From IMG/VR virus record IMGVR_UViG_3300012936_000029, positions 1 to 46,343 of that record: a DNA stretch of 46,343 nucleotides; one strand, 5' to 3'. The notes under the pieces were generated by a model. It was not told the DNA's origin and ran no database searches. It was given only the letters and a program-made list of their open reading frames with translations. The DNA is from a virus. Both the position numbers and the translations under genes were made by a program. Below, piece after piece: positions 1 to 7,310 of the stretch (its first letter is position 1; each line of letters opens with the position of its first letter).

Positions 1-771
1 AGCGATGAAGAGACTATCGATCGCTTGCGTGAGAGATTCGACATGCTGGAGGACATGACCCGAGCATGTAAGAAGGGTGATGTGCGAGCTATGATCGTAT
101 CAGGACCTCCAGGTGTTGGTAAGTCGTTTGGTGTTGAGAAGGTACTGGGCCGACACGATATGATCGCCACACTGAGCGAAAGCCAGCCCAAGTATGAGGT
201 TGTGAAAGGTGCTATGTCAGCTATCGGCCTCTACTGTAAGCTGTACAAGTTCGCTGACAAGGATAACGTTATAGTCTTTGATGACTGTGACTCAGTGTTC
301 AGCGATGAGCTTTGCTTGAACATCCTAAAGGCGGCACTGGACTCTAAGAAGACCAGACGTATACATTGGAACACAGATTCGTTCAAGCTAAGGAACGAAG
401 GTGTGCCGGATTCATTTGAATTCAAAGGTTCAGCGATATTCATTACGAACATCAAGTTCGACAATGTCAAGAGCAAGAAGATGAGGGATCACTTGGAAGC
501 TCTTGAGAGCAGATGCCACTACATTGATTTGACTATTGATACAGAGCGAGAGAAGATGCTGCGTATCAAGCAGATCACCGAAGATGGTATGTTGAATGAA
601 TATGGCTTCTCAGAGCCCAAGGTTGACGAGATCGTTGACTATGTGGACATCAACAAGAAGAAGCTGAGAGAACTTAGTTTGCGAACAGTGCTTAAGATCG
701 CAGACTTGGCCAAGGCGTTCCCAGACAAGTGGGAGTCAATGGCAGAGAATACTGTGATGCGTCGAGCATAA
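1..771 (+). CDS. AAA-type P-loop ATPase, 5' end cut by window
   Basis: The frame is open from base 1, so the gene starts upstream and the TTG at 25 is probably internal. The visible part has a Walker A motif (GPPGVGKS), a Walker B-like run (VIVFDDCDSVF) and a sensor-like FITN segment, the order expected of an AAA+ ATPase. Related single-domain ATPases of unknown role are common in marine T4-like phages. I infer a phage remodelling or loading ATPase; the substrate is unknown. It ends shortly before a strong terminator at 834-873, so it closes its transcription unit. Codon use is rich in AAG, CTG and GAG, unlike the AT-rich genes after 5.2 kb. Confidence 0.75.
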   Translation, partial: SDEETIDRLRERFDMLEDMTRACKKGDVRAMIVSGPPGVGKSFGVEKVLGRHDMIATLSESQPKYEVVKGAMSAIGLYCKLYKFADKDNVIVFDDCDSVFSDELCLNILKAALDSKKTRRIHWNTDSFKLRNEGVPDSFEFKGSAIFITNIKFDNVKSKKMRDHLEALESRCHYIDLTIDTEREKMLRIKQITEDGMLNEYGFSEPKVDEIVDYVDINKKKLRELSLRTVLKIADLAKAFPDKWESMAENTVMRRA

Positions 772-833
772 TTGCCCTCACGCTCCGCTCACAGGGAAGC
801 AGAGATACGCCCTCAAAGCTCTGCTTCACAACG

Positions 834-873
834 ATGCCCGGGATCAAGCACAAAAGGTCCCGGGCATTTTTTT
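834..873 (+). terminator. Rho-independent terminator
   Basis: A perfect 10-bp stem (834-843 with 858-867, ATGCCCGGGA arm) encloses a 14-nt loop and runs into seven T (867-873). It ends the ATPase transcription unit and insulates the promoter that follows. Confidence 0.9.
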
Positions 874-884
874 ACCAAATGAGG

Positions 885-913
885 TTGACCTTTGATCAAA
901 TAGAATGTAATAT
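885..913 (+). promoter_or_regulatory. Sigma70-type promoter
   Basis: TTGACC (885-890), a 17-nt spacer and TAATAT (908-913) precede the gene at 942, which also has its own Shine-Dalgarno GAGAGGG at 931-937. It sits just after a terminator, so it starts a new host-polymerase transcription unit. Confidence 0.8.
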
Positions 914-941
914 CTTTATATAAACTAAAAGAGAGGGCAAT

Positions 942-1265
942 ATGCAAATACAAGTTATCCACGCAGCGTTTGAAGATCAAGCAGAGCACATGGCAACCGT
1001 CACAGCAGATGACAGAATGGGTGTTATGGAGGCTCTTGAGTATGCGTATCGTTGGACCAACAATGTGATGGGAAGCTGGAGCAGAACAGACATTGAGAAC
1101 AATGGTGATGCGAACGACGATGTTGAAGTTGTTAAGCCTGTGGGCGACATGGGACACAGATCAACATCAGTAGGTGACTACATGAGAGTAGACGGCAGTC
1201 TGTATCGTGTAGCAATGATGGGCTTTGAGCCTGCAGACGCAATTCAAACTCGTAAATCAATATAA
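942..1265 (+). CDS. Small phage protein of unknown function
   Basis: A 107-aa acidic soluble protein with no membrane segment. Its C-terminal part (RSTSVGDYMRVDGSLYRVAMMGF) resembles a short SVGD...VDG..Y.VA..GF module that I recall from small early proteins of many marine phages, where its role is unknown. It is the first gene after the sigma70 promoter at 885-913 and has a good ribosome site (GAGAGGG) five bases before ATG. The next gene follows after 10 bases, so the two form an early operon. Function is not inferred. Confidence 0.75.
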   Translation: MQIQVIHAAFEDQAEHMATVTADDRMGVMEALEYAYRWTNNVMGSWSRTDIENNGDANDDVEVVKPVGDMGHRSTSVGDYMRVDGSLYRVAMMGFEPADAIQTRKSI

Positions 1266-1275
1266 GGAGGGCACT

Positions 1276-1596
1276 ATGCTAACACGAGAACTTCACGAAC
1301 GAGCTTTGGTAGCAGCTGAAACAGCTACCGCAGACTACATCAACCAGTATGGCGAGCATGATGCTTGCGGCTTTGCTTGGGTCACAGCATATGTGAACGG
1401 TGCATCAAAGCTGGGCAAGAGCTTCAAAGCACAGGGCTTTGACAAAGCATACGGCGGAGGCTGGCAGTTGTGGAACCCCAGCAAGAGTTTCACACAGAGC
1501 ATATCAGCTAAAGAAGCTGGTGCAGCTGCTTACGTGGCTACAGTGCGTAGCGAGCTGCCCGACGTTAAGATCTACAGCAACTCTAGAATGGACTAG
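1276..1596 (+). CDS. Small phage protein of unknown function
   Basis: A 106-aa protein. The start at 1276 is chosen because AAGGAGG lies at 1264-1270, directly upstream; an in-frame ATG at 1225 would overlap the preceding gene by 41 bases and has no such site. It contains ACGFAWV, a GGGWQLWNPS segment and a KEAGAAAYVATVRSELP segment, a pattern I recall from small proteins of marine and other tailed phages, all uncharacterised. A strong terminator follows 20 bases after the stop, so it ends the two-gene early operon. Confidence 0.75.
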   Translation: MLTRELHERALVAAETATADYINQYGEHDACGFAWVTAYVNGASKLGKSFKAQGFDKAYGGGWQLWNPSKSFTQSISAKEAGAAAYVATVRSELPDVKIYSNSRMD

Positions 1597-1617
1597 AGTT
1601 TTACAGCAGAAAAAAAG

Positions 1618-1641
1618 AAAGGTCCTTCGGGGCCTTTTTTT
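1618..1641 (+). terminator. Rho-independent terminator with TTCG loop
   Basis: Eight-bp stem (1618-1625 with 1630-1637, one G-T wobble) capped by a TTCG tetraloop and followed by T to 1641. It ends the operon at 942-1596. Confidence 0.9.
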
Positions 1642-1644
1642 ATG

Positions 1645-1687
1645 AAAAAAATTTCTCGAGAGAAAAAATAAAAAAATTTTTCTCGAG
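1645..1687 (+). repeat. Two imperfect A-tract/CTCGAG repeats
   Basis: AAAAAAATTTCTCGAG (1645-1660) and AAAAAAATTTTTCTCGAG (1670-1687) lie in tandem immediately after the terminator. Each ends in the palindrome CTCGAG. Possible protein-binding site or a bent-DNA element; no function is assigned. Confidence 0.6.
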
Positions 1688-1690
1688 GGG

Positions 1691-1776
1691 TGGGGAGGGT
1701 AAATGCACATATTTTCAACAACTTAGCACAGTCCTTAAGCCTCCCCATAGATGGAGAATCACCTGGTTGAATCTAT
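1691..1776 (+). other. Non-coding stretch with pairing potential
   Basis: The only part of 1597-1848 with structure beyond the terminator and repeats. TGGGGAGG (1691-1698) is perfectly complementary to CCTCCCCA (1740-1747), and ATAGAT (1747-1752) to ATCTAT (1771-1776). No reading frame and no tRNA fold was found. It could be a small RNA or a leader element for the gene at 1849; the evidence is pairing by eye only. Confidence 0.35.
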
Positions 1777-1848
1777 AAGTACTTCACCTAAATTTTTTGT
1801 AATTTGATTTTTTCAGCTGCAGAACCCTTTTCGAGTAAATAGTATACG

Positions 1849-1956
1849 ATGATAGAAACTTCAGCAGACATACAGCTCACAGCAGGCATTATACTTGCAC
1901 TGCTAGTCATACTCGTACTGTTGGGTTTCTTTGATCCTCCACGCAATAAGAAATGA
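1849..1956 (+). CDS. Tiny single-span membrane protein (35 aa)
   Basis: The frame encodes 35 residues: a polar N-terminus (MIETSADIQLTAG), a hydrophobic run of about 14 residues (IILALLVILVLLGFF) and a basic tail (DPPRNKK), typical of a single transmembrane segment. Its TGA stop overlaps the ATG of the next gene (ATGA at 1953-1956), which argues for translational coupling. A late-promoter-like AGTAAATA lies at 1834-1841, seven bases before ATG, and there is no Shine-Dalgarno. Function unknown; small phage membrane proteins often act on the inner membrane, but nothing here shows that. Confidence 0.55.
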   Translation: MIETSADIQLTAGIILALLVILVLLGFFDPPRNKK

Positions 1957-2291
1957 CACACATACCAGTCAATCGTTTACTACGATATCTAGAACGAGAA
2001 TCTGCTCTACCACGCTTTACTGTAGCACAGAAACTGGACCTCCTACGCTGTATAGCAACACTCAGGCGCTGTCATCGTCAGCGTGAATCAATGCGATCAG
2101 CACTGCGTGAACATTTTGAACCGCAGATATCATCATACGATCTAAGCATACACGAACAGTATCAAACCACAATGGCCATAATGACACAGGGACTGCAAGA
2201 TCGTTTTGGCACAGTGAATCGCATACTTACCAGTCGTAGTCGTAAAGCTGTATTGGGTCTTTTTCACAGCCATGCACACACACGTTTATAA
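1953..2291 (+). CDS. Hypothetical basic protein
   Basis: A 112-aa arginine-rich, probably helical protein (RLLRYLERE, LRRCHRQRESMRSALREHF) with no recognised domain. It is coupled by ATGA to the tiny membrane protein before it. Its last 65 bases overlap, on the opposite strand, the end of the leftward gene at 2227-2640, a longer convergent overlap than elsewhere in the window. A basic helical protein could bind nucleic acid, but this is only a guess. Confidence 0.6.
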   Translation: MTHIPVNRLLRYLERESALPRFTVAQKLDLLRCIATLRRCHRQRESMRSALREHFEPQISSYDLSIHEQYQTTMAIMTQGLQDRFGTVNRILTSRSRKAVLGLFHSHAHTRL

Positions 2292-2640
2292 AGTCTGATA
2301 TAGTTGCGAAGTGTACACTCACCATATTAAACAGTTCAGTGTCTATGCGTGTGTATGCTGATTGTCCTATTGATATATAGTAGTTACGATCAATACCGTA
2401 GTTAGGAAACACACCAGTTACAAATAGGCATGTGTCGCCCAGTTCCTTTGCAGTGCGTGAGTTGTGTACAGTCAGCAACGACTCAGCGAACGATCTTTTA
2501 GGAAGAAAGTCACTACGATCAACATGCTCAGCAAGCAGTGCCACAACATAGTGTTCTATGTGCAGTGGAAATTCAATTCCAGTTTGTTCTCTAGCTGTGC
2601 TTACTACATCTCTAAACACAGCGACATAAGCATCCTGCAT
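2227..2640 (-). CDS. Hypothetical protein
   Basis: A 137-aa soluble protein without membrane segments. It has an ordered composition with several aromatic residues (LGDTCLFVTGVFP, IDRNYYISIGQSAY), unlike a random frame, and I recall similar proteins of unknown function in marine phages and proteobacteria. The ATG at 2640 is preceded by no Shine-Dalgarno but by TATAAGTA (2646-2653) exactly five bases upstream, the same arrangement as at five other late genes here. The 3' end overlaps a rightward gene by 65 bases. Confidence 0.65.
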   Translation of the reverse strand: MQDAYVAVFRDVVSTAREQTGIEFPLHIEHYVVALLAEHVDRSDFLPKRSFAESLLTVHNSRTAKELGDTCLFVTGVFPNYGIDRNYYISIGQSAYTRIDTELFNMVSVHFATISDFINVCVHGCEKDPIQLYDYDW

Positions 2641-2645
2641 ACTAT

Positions 2646-2653
2646 TACTTATA
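2646..2653 (-). promoter_or_regulatory. T4-like late promoter, leaderless arrangement
   Basis: TATAAGTA on the minus strand, five bases before the ATG at 2640. It differs from the T4 late consensus TATAAATA at one base. With the usual position of the element, transcription would start at the A of ATG. Confidence 0.55.
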
Positions 2654-2682
2654 CACGAACCCCTCTACACTGTGCGTGTGTG

Positions 2683-2775
2683 CTAACGGCAGTTTACACA
2701 CGGATCTAACTCTAGCTCGTGCAAATAAGAGCCATATTTACGACAATCTGTATTGTAGGGGTATTGCACATGCAT
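2683..2775 (-). CDS. Possible 30-aa protein with CxxC end
   Basis: A short frame starting with ATG at 2775 and ending at TAG 2683-2685. The peptide has the composition of a real protein (YNTDCRKYGSYLHELELD, then PCVNCR) and three cysteines, two as CVNC, which could bind a metal. It lies in the otherwise unexplained 2641-2903 gap, downstream of a candidate sigma70 promoter (2817-2845). There is no clear ribosome site, so it may be spurious. Confidence 0.3.
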   Translation of the reverse strand: MHVQYPYNTDCRKYGSYLHELELDPCVNCR

Positions 2776-2816
2776 GTTTGATATCTGTCGTGGCGATTGA
2801 CAGAATTCCAATCTTA

Positions 2817-2845
2817 TATACACCATACAGTACTGTTGTAGTCAA
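2817..2845 (-). promoter_or_regulatory. Candidate sigma70-type promoter
   Basis: Minus-strand TTGACT (2840-2845), a 17-nt spacer and TGTATA (2817-2822). The -35 box matches the TTGACT seen at four other promoters here, but the -10 box is poor (TATATA with a 19-nt spacer is the alternative). It would serve the small frame at 2683-2775 and the gene at 2227-2640. Confidence 0.4.
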
Positions 2846-2894
2846 TTTTCGCTTTACCGTGTTTTGCTACCGCAAACGCTTCGCGTTGTTTGAG

Positions 2895-2918
2895 AAAAAA
2901 CCGCTAACCGCTTCGCGG
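2895..2918 (-). terminator. Rho-independent terminator
   Basis: On the minus strand CCGC (2915-2918) pairs with GCGG (2901-2904), followed directly by six T (2895-2900). It overlaps the stop codon of the oxygenase gene. A second small hairpin (AACGC-GAA-GCGTT) lies just beyond, at about 2873-2887. Confidence 0.6.
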
Positions 2919-3464
2919 ATCGTCTATGAGGCTGTCCGGATTCCAACGCATTCCCCAAGCTGTGAAACTCCAACGAGATCCTGTGTGAGGAGGTCTAGCA
3001 CGATGCAGATCATCACTGGGAAACAGCACTGCCCAGCCTACAGGTAGATCCCATTCATGCTGTTCAGTTTGCAGTGTAGCACCAGGTGCTGACTGTAGCG
3101 TACAGGTCAGTGTAAGACTGCGTTGACTGCTTCTGCGTTCTCGTGTCCATTTGGGAATTGAGTCTCTGTGCCAGTCATAGAACTGTCCAGCTTCATACTG
3201 ACTGATCTGCCAGTGTTCCTGTATCCAGTCCATGGGAAGATCTGGTCTAGCAGTCATTACTGATCTTATTCTTGAGTACAGGTTCCACTTAGGAGGCACA
3301 CAGTCTTGATGCAGCCACCATATGCTGTTGGTGCGTATTGAATGTATTCCGCCCACAGTCCAACCTCTCATCTTGGCATGCTGTAGCTGTGCCAGTTTGA
3401 TTATCTTTTTTGATTCTTTGGCAGTGAACAGTTCAAAAGGAGTGTACAGTGGTTGATGTGGCAT
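2904..3464 (-). CDS. 2-oxoglutarate/Fe(II)-dependent oxygenase
   Basis: A 186-aa protein of the 2OG-Fe(II) dioxygenase superfamily, which hydroxylates a substrate using iron, oxygen and 2-oxoglutarate. The iron triad is visible as HRD (H99, D101) in FYDWHRDSIP and the distal H154 in LFPSDDLHRARP, with R164 ten residues later as the 2-oxoglutarate anchor. The start at 3464 is preferred over the upstream in-frame GTG at 3512: GTTAAATA sits exactly five bases before this ATG, and the GTG start would overlap the DnaE-like gene by 28 bases. Marine myophages often carry such oxygenases; the substrate (protein, nucleotide or sugar) is unknown. Confidence 0.8.
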   Translation of the reverse strand: MPHQPLYTPFELFTAKESKKIIKLAQLQHAKMRGWTVGGIHSIRTNSIWWLHQDCVPPKWNLYSRIRSVMTARPDLPMDWIQEHWQISQYEAGQFYDWHRDSIPKWTRERRSSQRSLTLTCTLQSAPGATLQTEQHEWDLPVGWAVLFPSDDLHRARPPHTGSRWSFTAWGMRWNPDSLIDDPRSG

Positions 3465-3469
3465 GTGTG

Positions 3470-3489
3470 TATTTAACCACGTATTTAAT
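3470..3489 (-). promoter_or_regulatory. Tandem T4-like late promoters
   Basis: Two minus-strand elements: ATTAAATA (3482-3489), which contains the TAA stop of the DnaE-like gene (3485-3487), and GTTAAATA (3470-3477), five bases before the oxygenase ATG. The second is identical to the element before the terminase gene and has the same spacing. Confidence 0.6.
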
Positions 3490-5131
3490 CTCTCTTTTGT
3501 GTTGCGGACCACTCGCTCAGTGTGACAACTTCAGCATCAGAACACTGCACATAGTCTGAATTGTTTGAGTGTCGCACACGGCCTGAGCCTGACACTACAT
3601 CACCATCACGATACTGAAACGGACGCTGTATGGTGATGTCTATGTATTCACCATAGTCAGTGCCCAGGGTGAGAAACGTTACCCAGCGATTGTTACGTCC
3701 TCTGAATACCCTGCCATTGGCTATGATGCCTGCAAACTGTACCCTGTCCAACCACTGCTGACGTACACCCATGCCCTTGGGAAAACTGTGTTGCCACCAG
3801 CCTGGTTTGGTATCAAGGCCCCGACGATGTGCTTCACATTGATACACCCACCCTCGGTAAGAACCTTCACAGTGTTTGAGGTTAGCTCTCCAGAATGCTT
3901 CTGGGTTGTGTGCTTTTTGATAGGCCAGAGCCCATATCAGTCTGCCCAAGTTCACAGCATGAGCTCTGCACAGTCCGAACCCTGACAATTCTTGCAGTGC
4001 TGACATGGCTTCCTGCTTGCGTGGGTTGTTACCCAAGCGTTCTACAAACTCCAATATCTTCTCATCATTCTTTTTTGCAAATGCACGTCTGTACATGTCA
4101 GCTTCATAGTGATCAACACCTATGATGGTTGATATGATATCTATTGCGTCATCTTCAAACACAATAGCGTCCTGCACAGCTTCTCTGCTCCAGTCTTGGA
4201 ACATTGATGCTTTCTGTCTTCCTGACATGGCCACAGGTCTGATCATTGCAGTGGCGAACACACAGTCCTGCATTGATGTAGGCTGTATAGCTCTAAACAG
4301 TCTACGCATTGCAGGCGATTCACCCTGTGTTACACCCAACACATCACCTCTGGCCAACAAGGCGCTTGTGTGTGCATCTGTGTGCGGATAATCCGCCAAT
4401 GCAGTGTGTGGGTCTATTTCCATTAGTTGTGATAATCCGCGGTTGGCCAGTATGTCAACCTTGAGATGTTCTAAGTCTTCAACTTCATATTTGTCTAGTA
4501 GTATTTGATTGTCTGCTGATATAAGTGATTTAGGTAGTTGCCTTGTAAACATTACGATTCCTCCACAGTGTTTTGATATACATCTTTTCTTGCCTAACAG
4601 CTTACGCTCTATGCGTTTAGCTTCTTTTGGATCTACACCTACTGATTCATAGGTGAAGCCCCTGGGCAGATTACCTGTGGCTCCGAGTCGCTTGGCAGCT
4701 TCTCGACGGGCTGACTTTTCCTTATAGGTCACGTAATTGCTTAACCTTGCCGTTTTGCCTGGCCATTTTTTGAATATGCGTTCCATTACTTCTAGTTGAC
4801 GCCAATGTTCAAAGTCAATATCAACATCTGGCAGGTCGTCCCTCATAGGGTTCATAAACCGTGCCACAGGTATCTGCCACTGTATTGGGTCAACATCTGT
4901 TATACCCAATAGGTAGCATACTAGGCTAGAACCTGCTGACCCACGTGTCATATGTGTAAGGTCCGCAGTTAAGTCAATGATGTCGCAGATTTGTAGGAAG
5001 TAATCAGTGAAACGTTGAGAGAGAATGAGCTCAAATTCTTCAGCTAAACGATTTTGATATTCGGGTCCGGGTGGGACAGGCCTTTTAAATCGATTGAGTA
5101 GCCTTTGTATGTTTTCTAAATCTGTTGCCAT
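3485..5131 (-). CDS. Compact DnaE-like DNA polymerase III alpha subunit
   Basis: A 548-aa relative of bacterial DnaE, about half the usual length. It begins where the DnaE palm begins and lacks the N-terminal PHP domain. Visible in order: RGSAGSS (63-69) followed by LLGITDVDPI; the catalytic PDVDIDF (D102, D104); KHCGG (187-191); KVDIL with the third catalytic aspartate (D226); an AHAVN segment corresponding to the KSHA motif; and a C-terminal OB-like domain (FAGIIANGRVF to GRVRH). All three metal-binding aspartates are kept, so activity is plausible. T4-like phages normally replicate with a family-B polymerase (gp43), not seen in this window, so the role may be repair or accessory synthesis. 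Expression is from the late promoter at 5174-5181 with a ribosome site (GAAGG). Confidence 0.85.
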   Translation of the reverse strand: MATDLENIQRLLNRFKRPVPPGPEYQNRLAEEFELILSQRFTDYFLQICDIIDLTADLTHMTRGSAGSSLVCYLLGITDVDPIQWQIPVARFMNPMRDDLPDVDIDFEHWRQLEVMERIFKKWPGKTARLSNYVTYKEKSARREAAKRLGATGNLPRGFTYESVGVDPKEAKRIERKLLGKKRCISKHCGGIVMFTRQLPKSLISADNQILLDKYEVEDLEHLKVDILANRGLSQLMEIDPHTALADYPHTDAHTSALLARGDVLGVTQGESPAMRRLFRAIQPTSMQDCVFATAMIRPVAMSGRQKASMFQDWSREAVQDAIVFEDDAIDIISTIIGVDHYEADMYRRAFAKKNDEKILEFVERLGNNPRKQEAMSALQELSGFGLCRAHAVNLGRLIWALAYQKAHNPEAFWRANLKHCEGSYRGWVYQCEAHRRGLDTKPGWWQHSFPKGMGVRQQWLDRVQFAGIIANGRVFRGRNNRWVTFLTLGTDYGEYIDITIQRPFQYRDGDVVSGSGRVRHSNNSDYVQCSDAEVVTLSEWSATQKRD

Positions 5132-5173
5132 AATAGCCTTCTTTCTTGCCTAGTCGTTGTTTCCAACGCTAAC

Positions 5174-5181
5174 TATTTATA
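5174..5181 (-). promoter_or_regulatory. T4-like late promoter
   Basis: A perfect minus-strand TATAAATA, followed by about 37 bases of leader with a ribosome site before the DnaE-like ATG at 5131. This late promoter lies inside the high-G+C part of the window. Confidence 0.7.
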
Positions 5182-5206
5182 TCAGACAAAATCAGCGGAG
5201 AAGAAA

Positions 5207-5398
5207 ATGGAATGGATTCTTGTTTACATATTAATTGTGGGTAATGAAATAATGGCTGTAAACGCTATGGGGCCAGGTGTTAGATTGGAAACAATGGAGC
5301 AGTGTTTTGTAAGAAGAGAAGAACTTGTTTACAGTATAGGAAATGACAACGGGCAACTACCTCCTGGTAGACAAGCAATTTGTGTTAAGGTTGAATAG
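5207..5398 (+). CDS. Small protein with hydrophobic N-terminus
   Basis: A 63-aa protein. The first 12 residues (MEWILVYILIVG) are hydrophobic, like a signal or anchor, followed by a polar domain with two cysteines (MEQCFVRRE and AICVKVE). I recall similar small proteins with an EQCF...RE segment and a late AICV cysteine in marine T4-like phages, without known function. GGAGAAG precedes the ATG. It is a lone rightward gene, and its end overlaps the leftward acetyltransferase-like gene by 14 bases. Confidence 0.65.
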   Translation: MEWILVYILIVGNEIMAVNAMGPGVRLETMEQCFVRREELVYSIGNDNGQLPPGRQAICVKVE

Positions 5399-5876
5399 TA
5401 TATTCAAAATTTTGTGTATCAGGATTGTGTTGTATTAGTTTTGCACCATTACGGATATGAAAATGTGTTGCCATAGGAGTTAGTGGCGATAGGGTAACAA
5501 CTCTTTTAATATCCTTATTTTGTTTAACATGTTCTAATAATTTGTGGATTATTTCTCTGCCTGCTCCTCTTTTACGTGACCACACAGTATAAGCCACTGC
5601 TACTGATGCATCTTTTTTCATATCTGCATTTTCGCTCATAAGTTCTAATTCTCTTACACTTTGTGGTACATCATTAGTAAATGCTACACAAACTATACCT
5701 TCTATATTTTCTTCAAACTTCAAACCAAATATTCTTCTGCCGAAGTCTTTACGCCATTCTAAACTAAGTTCTGGTCTGACAGGATCTTCACTTACGTCGA
5801 TATCTTCTAATTGTACCAGTTCAGTACCTTTTACCCACTTGAAAAAATCATTTAGCTTTTTTTGAAATGTCTTCAT
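5385..5876 (-). CDS. GNAT-like acetyltransferase
   Basis: A 163-aa protein whose central and C-terminal parts look like a GNAT fold: a beta strand SVAVAYTVW, then the acetyl-CoA loop-like RKRGAGREIIHKLLEHV, then a strand (KRVVTLSP) and AthFHIRNGAKLI at the end. The substrate is unknown. It is the last gene of the leftward run behind gp41 (three bases apart). The N-terminal 50 residues are not recognised. Confidence 0.6.
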   Translation of the reverse strand: MKTFQKKLNDFFKWVKGTELVQLEDIDVSEDPVRPELSLEWRKDFGRRIFGLKFEENIEGIVCVAFTNDVPQSVRELELMSENADMKKDASVAVAYTVWSRKRGAGREIIHKLLEHVKQNKDIKRVVTLSPLTPMATHFHIRNGAKLIQHNPDTQNFEYTIQP

Positions 5877-5879
5877 AAC

Positions 5880-7310
5880 TTAGTCACTGCCTAAGTTATT
5901 TAAGAATTGTTTTAGTTTTGTGCTGTCAGTTTGAACTTTAATTTTTCCTACAGTATCTCCTTGACTTGGATCATCTTTAGGTTCATCAGTGTCAGTGTCA
6001 ATAGTTCCTGCATTTCTTTTTATTTGATCAAATACTGTTGACTTGCGTTTTGAAAACTCTTGATAATCTTCATCTTCAGCCAAATCTCTAATGCGTAAAC
6101 TGTCTACATCAAACTCTAAATCAATCTTTTGTCCTACGCCCGAACTACTTCTAGTTTTCATAAGTTGTATTTGATATCTGCCACGTTCACGCATAGCACG
6201 ACTTGTAAAGATACCAATCAAGTTGTCAGCTGTATTGATCTTAGATATACCACCACTGATGTGCGAATGATCAAACTCAATCTCTTCTACTGAACTTCTA
6301 TTTAACTGCGATGCAGTAACAAACAGTGTGTTAAGTTCCATTGCTAAATCTCTTAGTTCTTCTGATACATACTTGTCTTTAACAAACAAGTTCTCTGCAC
6401 TAATACGTTTTGCAATAGGCATCATTAAATCTAAATAGTCTACAAGTAACACATCAACTTTGCGTCCTGTTTTTATTTCATATTCTTTCAAATAGCTTCG
6501 TATGTCATTTGCATTTTTACCTGTTGGCATATATTTTACTTGGAATGCTCCAGACTTCTTACCAATCATTTTAACTTTCATTTCAACATCTTCAATATTT
6601 TTAAATATATCGCGTGTTGGAATATCAGTTGTCATACTGTCTACCCGCATACTTACAAGATTTTCACTAAGTTCAAATGTTAGATATACAACGTTCAAAC
6701 CTGCTAATGCCCAATTAACACCTAAGTTTGCTAAGAACAAACTCTTACCACTACCACTACCACCTGCAAATATATTCAGTTCACCTCTGTTGAATCCGCC
6801 AAACAACTTTTTATCAAGGCTTGCCCAACCTGTTGTTACTTGTCCGTTCTTATCTTTTATTGCTTCTAGTCTTGCTCTAGGATCTTTCCAATAGTCTGTT
6901 CCTAAATCTTTTTGTAATCCTATCTGTACTGCCTGTTTTACTAAATCTTCAACAGGACCGTATTCTCCTTTTTCCAGCAAGTCTGCACTTTTTAGTATAG
7001 CACTTTCTAATGCTTTGTGTTTACTAAATGTTTCAAACTCCATAAGAAGCCAGTCATAGTGATTCTCTGCTAATTCTCCAGGATGATTTAAGTCAGCCTT
7101 TGTTGCGGCATTGACCATATCAAATGTAGGCATTGCATTGTGTTCGACTACATATTCATTTATAAACTTTGCCGCAGGCTGTAAGCGTCTGTCAAATGCT
7201 ACGTCATCAAACACAGCCTGACATCTTACAAATGTTTCTGCATCTGTAAGCATCATTTCTAAATATACTTTCTGTATATCGTATCCGTAATCAGCGTTCT
7301 GTCTTGTCAT
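5880..7310 (-). CDS. 41: Replicative DNA helicase, T4 gp41-like (DnaB family)
   Basis: A 476-aa hexameric replicative helicase. The N-terminal helical domain (about 1-130) resembles the primase-interacting region of DnaB-type helicases. The RecA-like domain has Walker A GGSGSGKS (183-190), a Walker B segment VDVLLVDYLDLM and a switch-like TASQLNR. It should unwind the fork and pair with the primase at 10022-11005. It has its own sigma70 promoter (7319-7347) inside the end of the epimerase gene, whose -10 box lies only eight bases before ATG; no Shine-Dalgarno is present. Confidence 0.93.
   Translation of the reverse strand: MTRQNADYGYDIQKVYLEMMLTDAETFVRCQAVFDDVAFDRRLQPAAKFINEYVVEHNAMPTFDMVNAATKADLNHPGELAENHYDWLLMEFETFSKHKALESAILKSADLLEKGEYGPVEDLVKQAVQIGLQKDLGTDYWKDPRARLEAIKDKNGQVTTGWASLDKKLFGGFNRGELNIFAGGSGSGKSLFLANLGVNWALAGLNVVYLTFELSENLVSMRVDSMTTDIPTRDIFKNIEDVEMKVKMIGKKSGAFQVKYMPTGKNANDIRSYLKEYEIKTGRKVDVLLVDYLDLMMPIAKRISAENLFVKDKYVSEELRDLAMELNTLFVTASQLNRSSVEEIEFDHSHISGGISKINTADNLIGIFTSRAMRERGRYQIQLMKTRSSSGVGQKIDLEFDVDSLRIRDLAEDEDYQEFSKRKSTVFDQIKRNAGTIDTDTDEPKDDPSQGDTVGKIKVQTDSTKLKQFLNNLGSD

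Noticed and set aside
729-923. 64-codon rightward frame after the ATPase gene
   Set aside because: It spans the terminator stem and the sigma70 promoter, so it cannot be a gene.
1740-1785. Possible tRNA because of GGTTGAATC near 1765
   Set aside because: No acceptor stem, D-arm or anticodon arm can be formed around it on either strand.
2676-3047. 123-codon rightward frame
   Set aside because: It overlaps the end of the oxygenase gene on the opposite strand, including the conserved H/R region; composition is not protein-like and there is no ribosome site.
3465-3512. GTG start at 3512 for the oxygenase
   Set aside because: It would overlap the DnaE-like gene by 28 bases and place the late promoters inside the coding region; the ATG at 3464 fits the five-base promoter rule.
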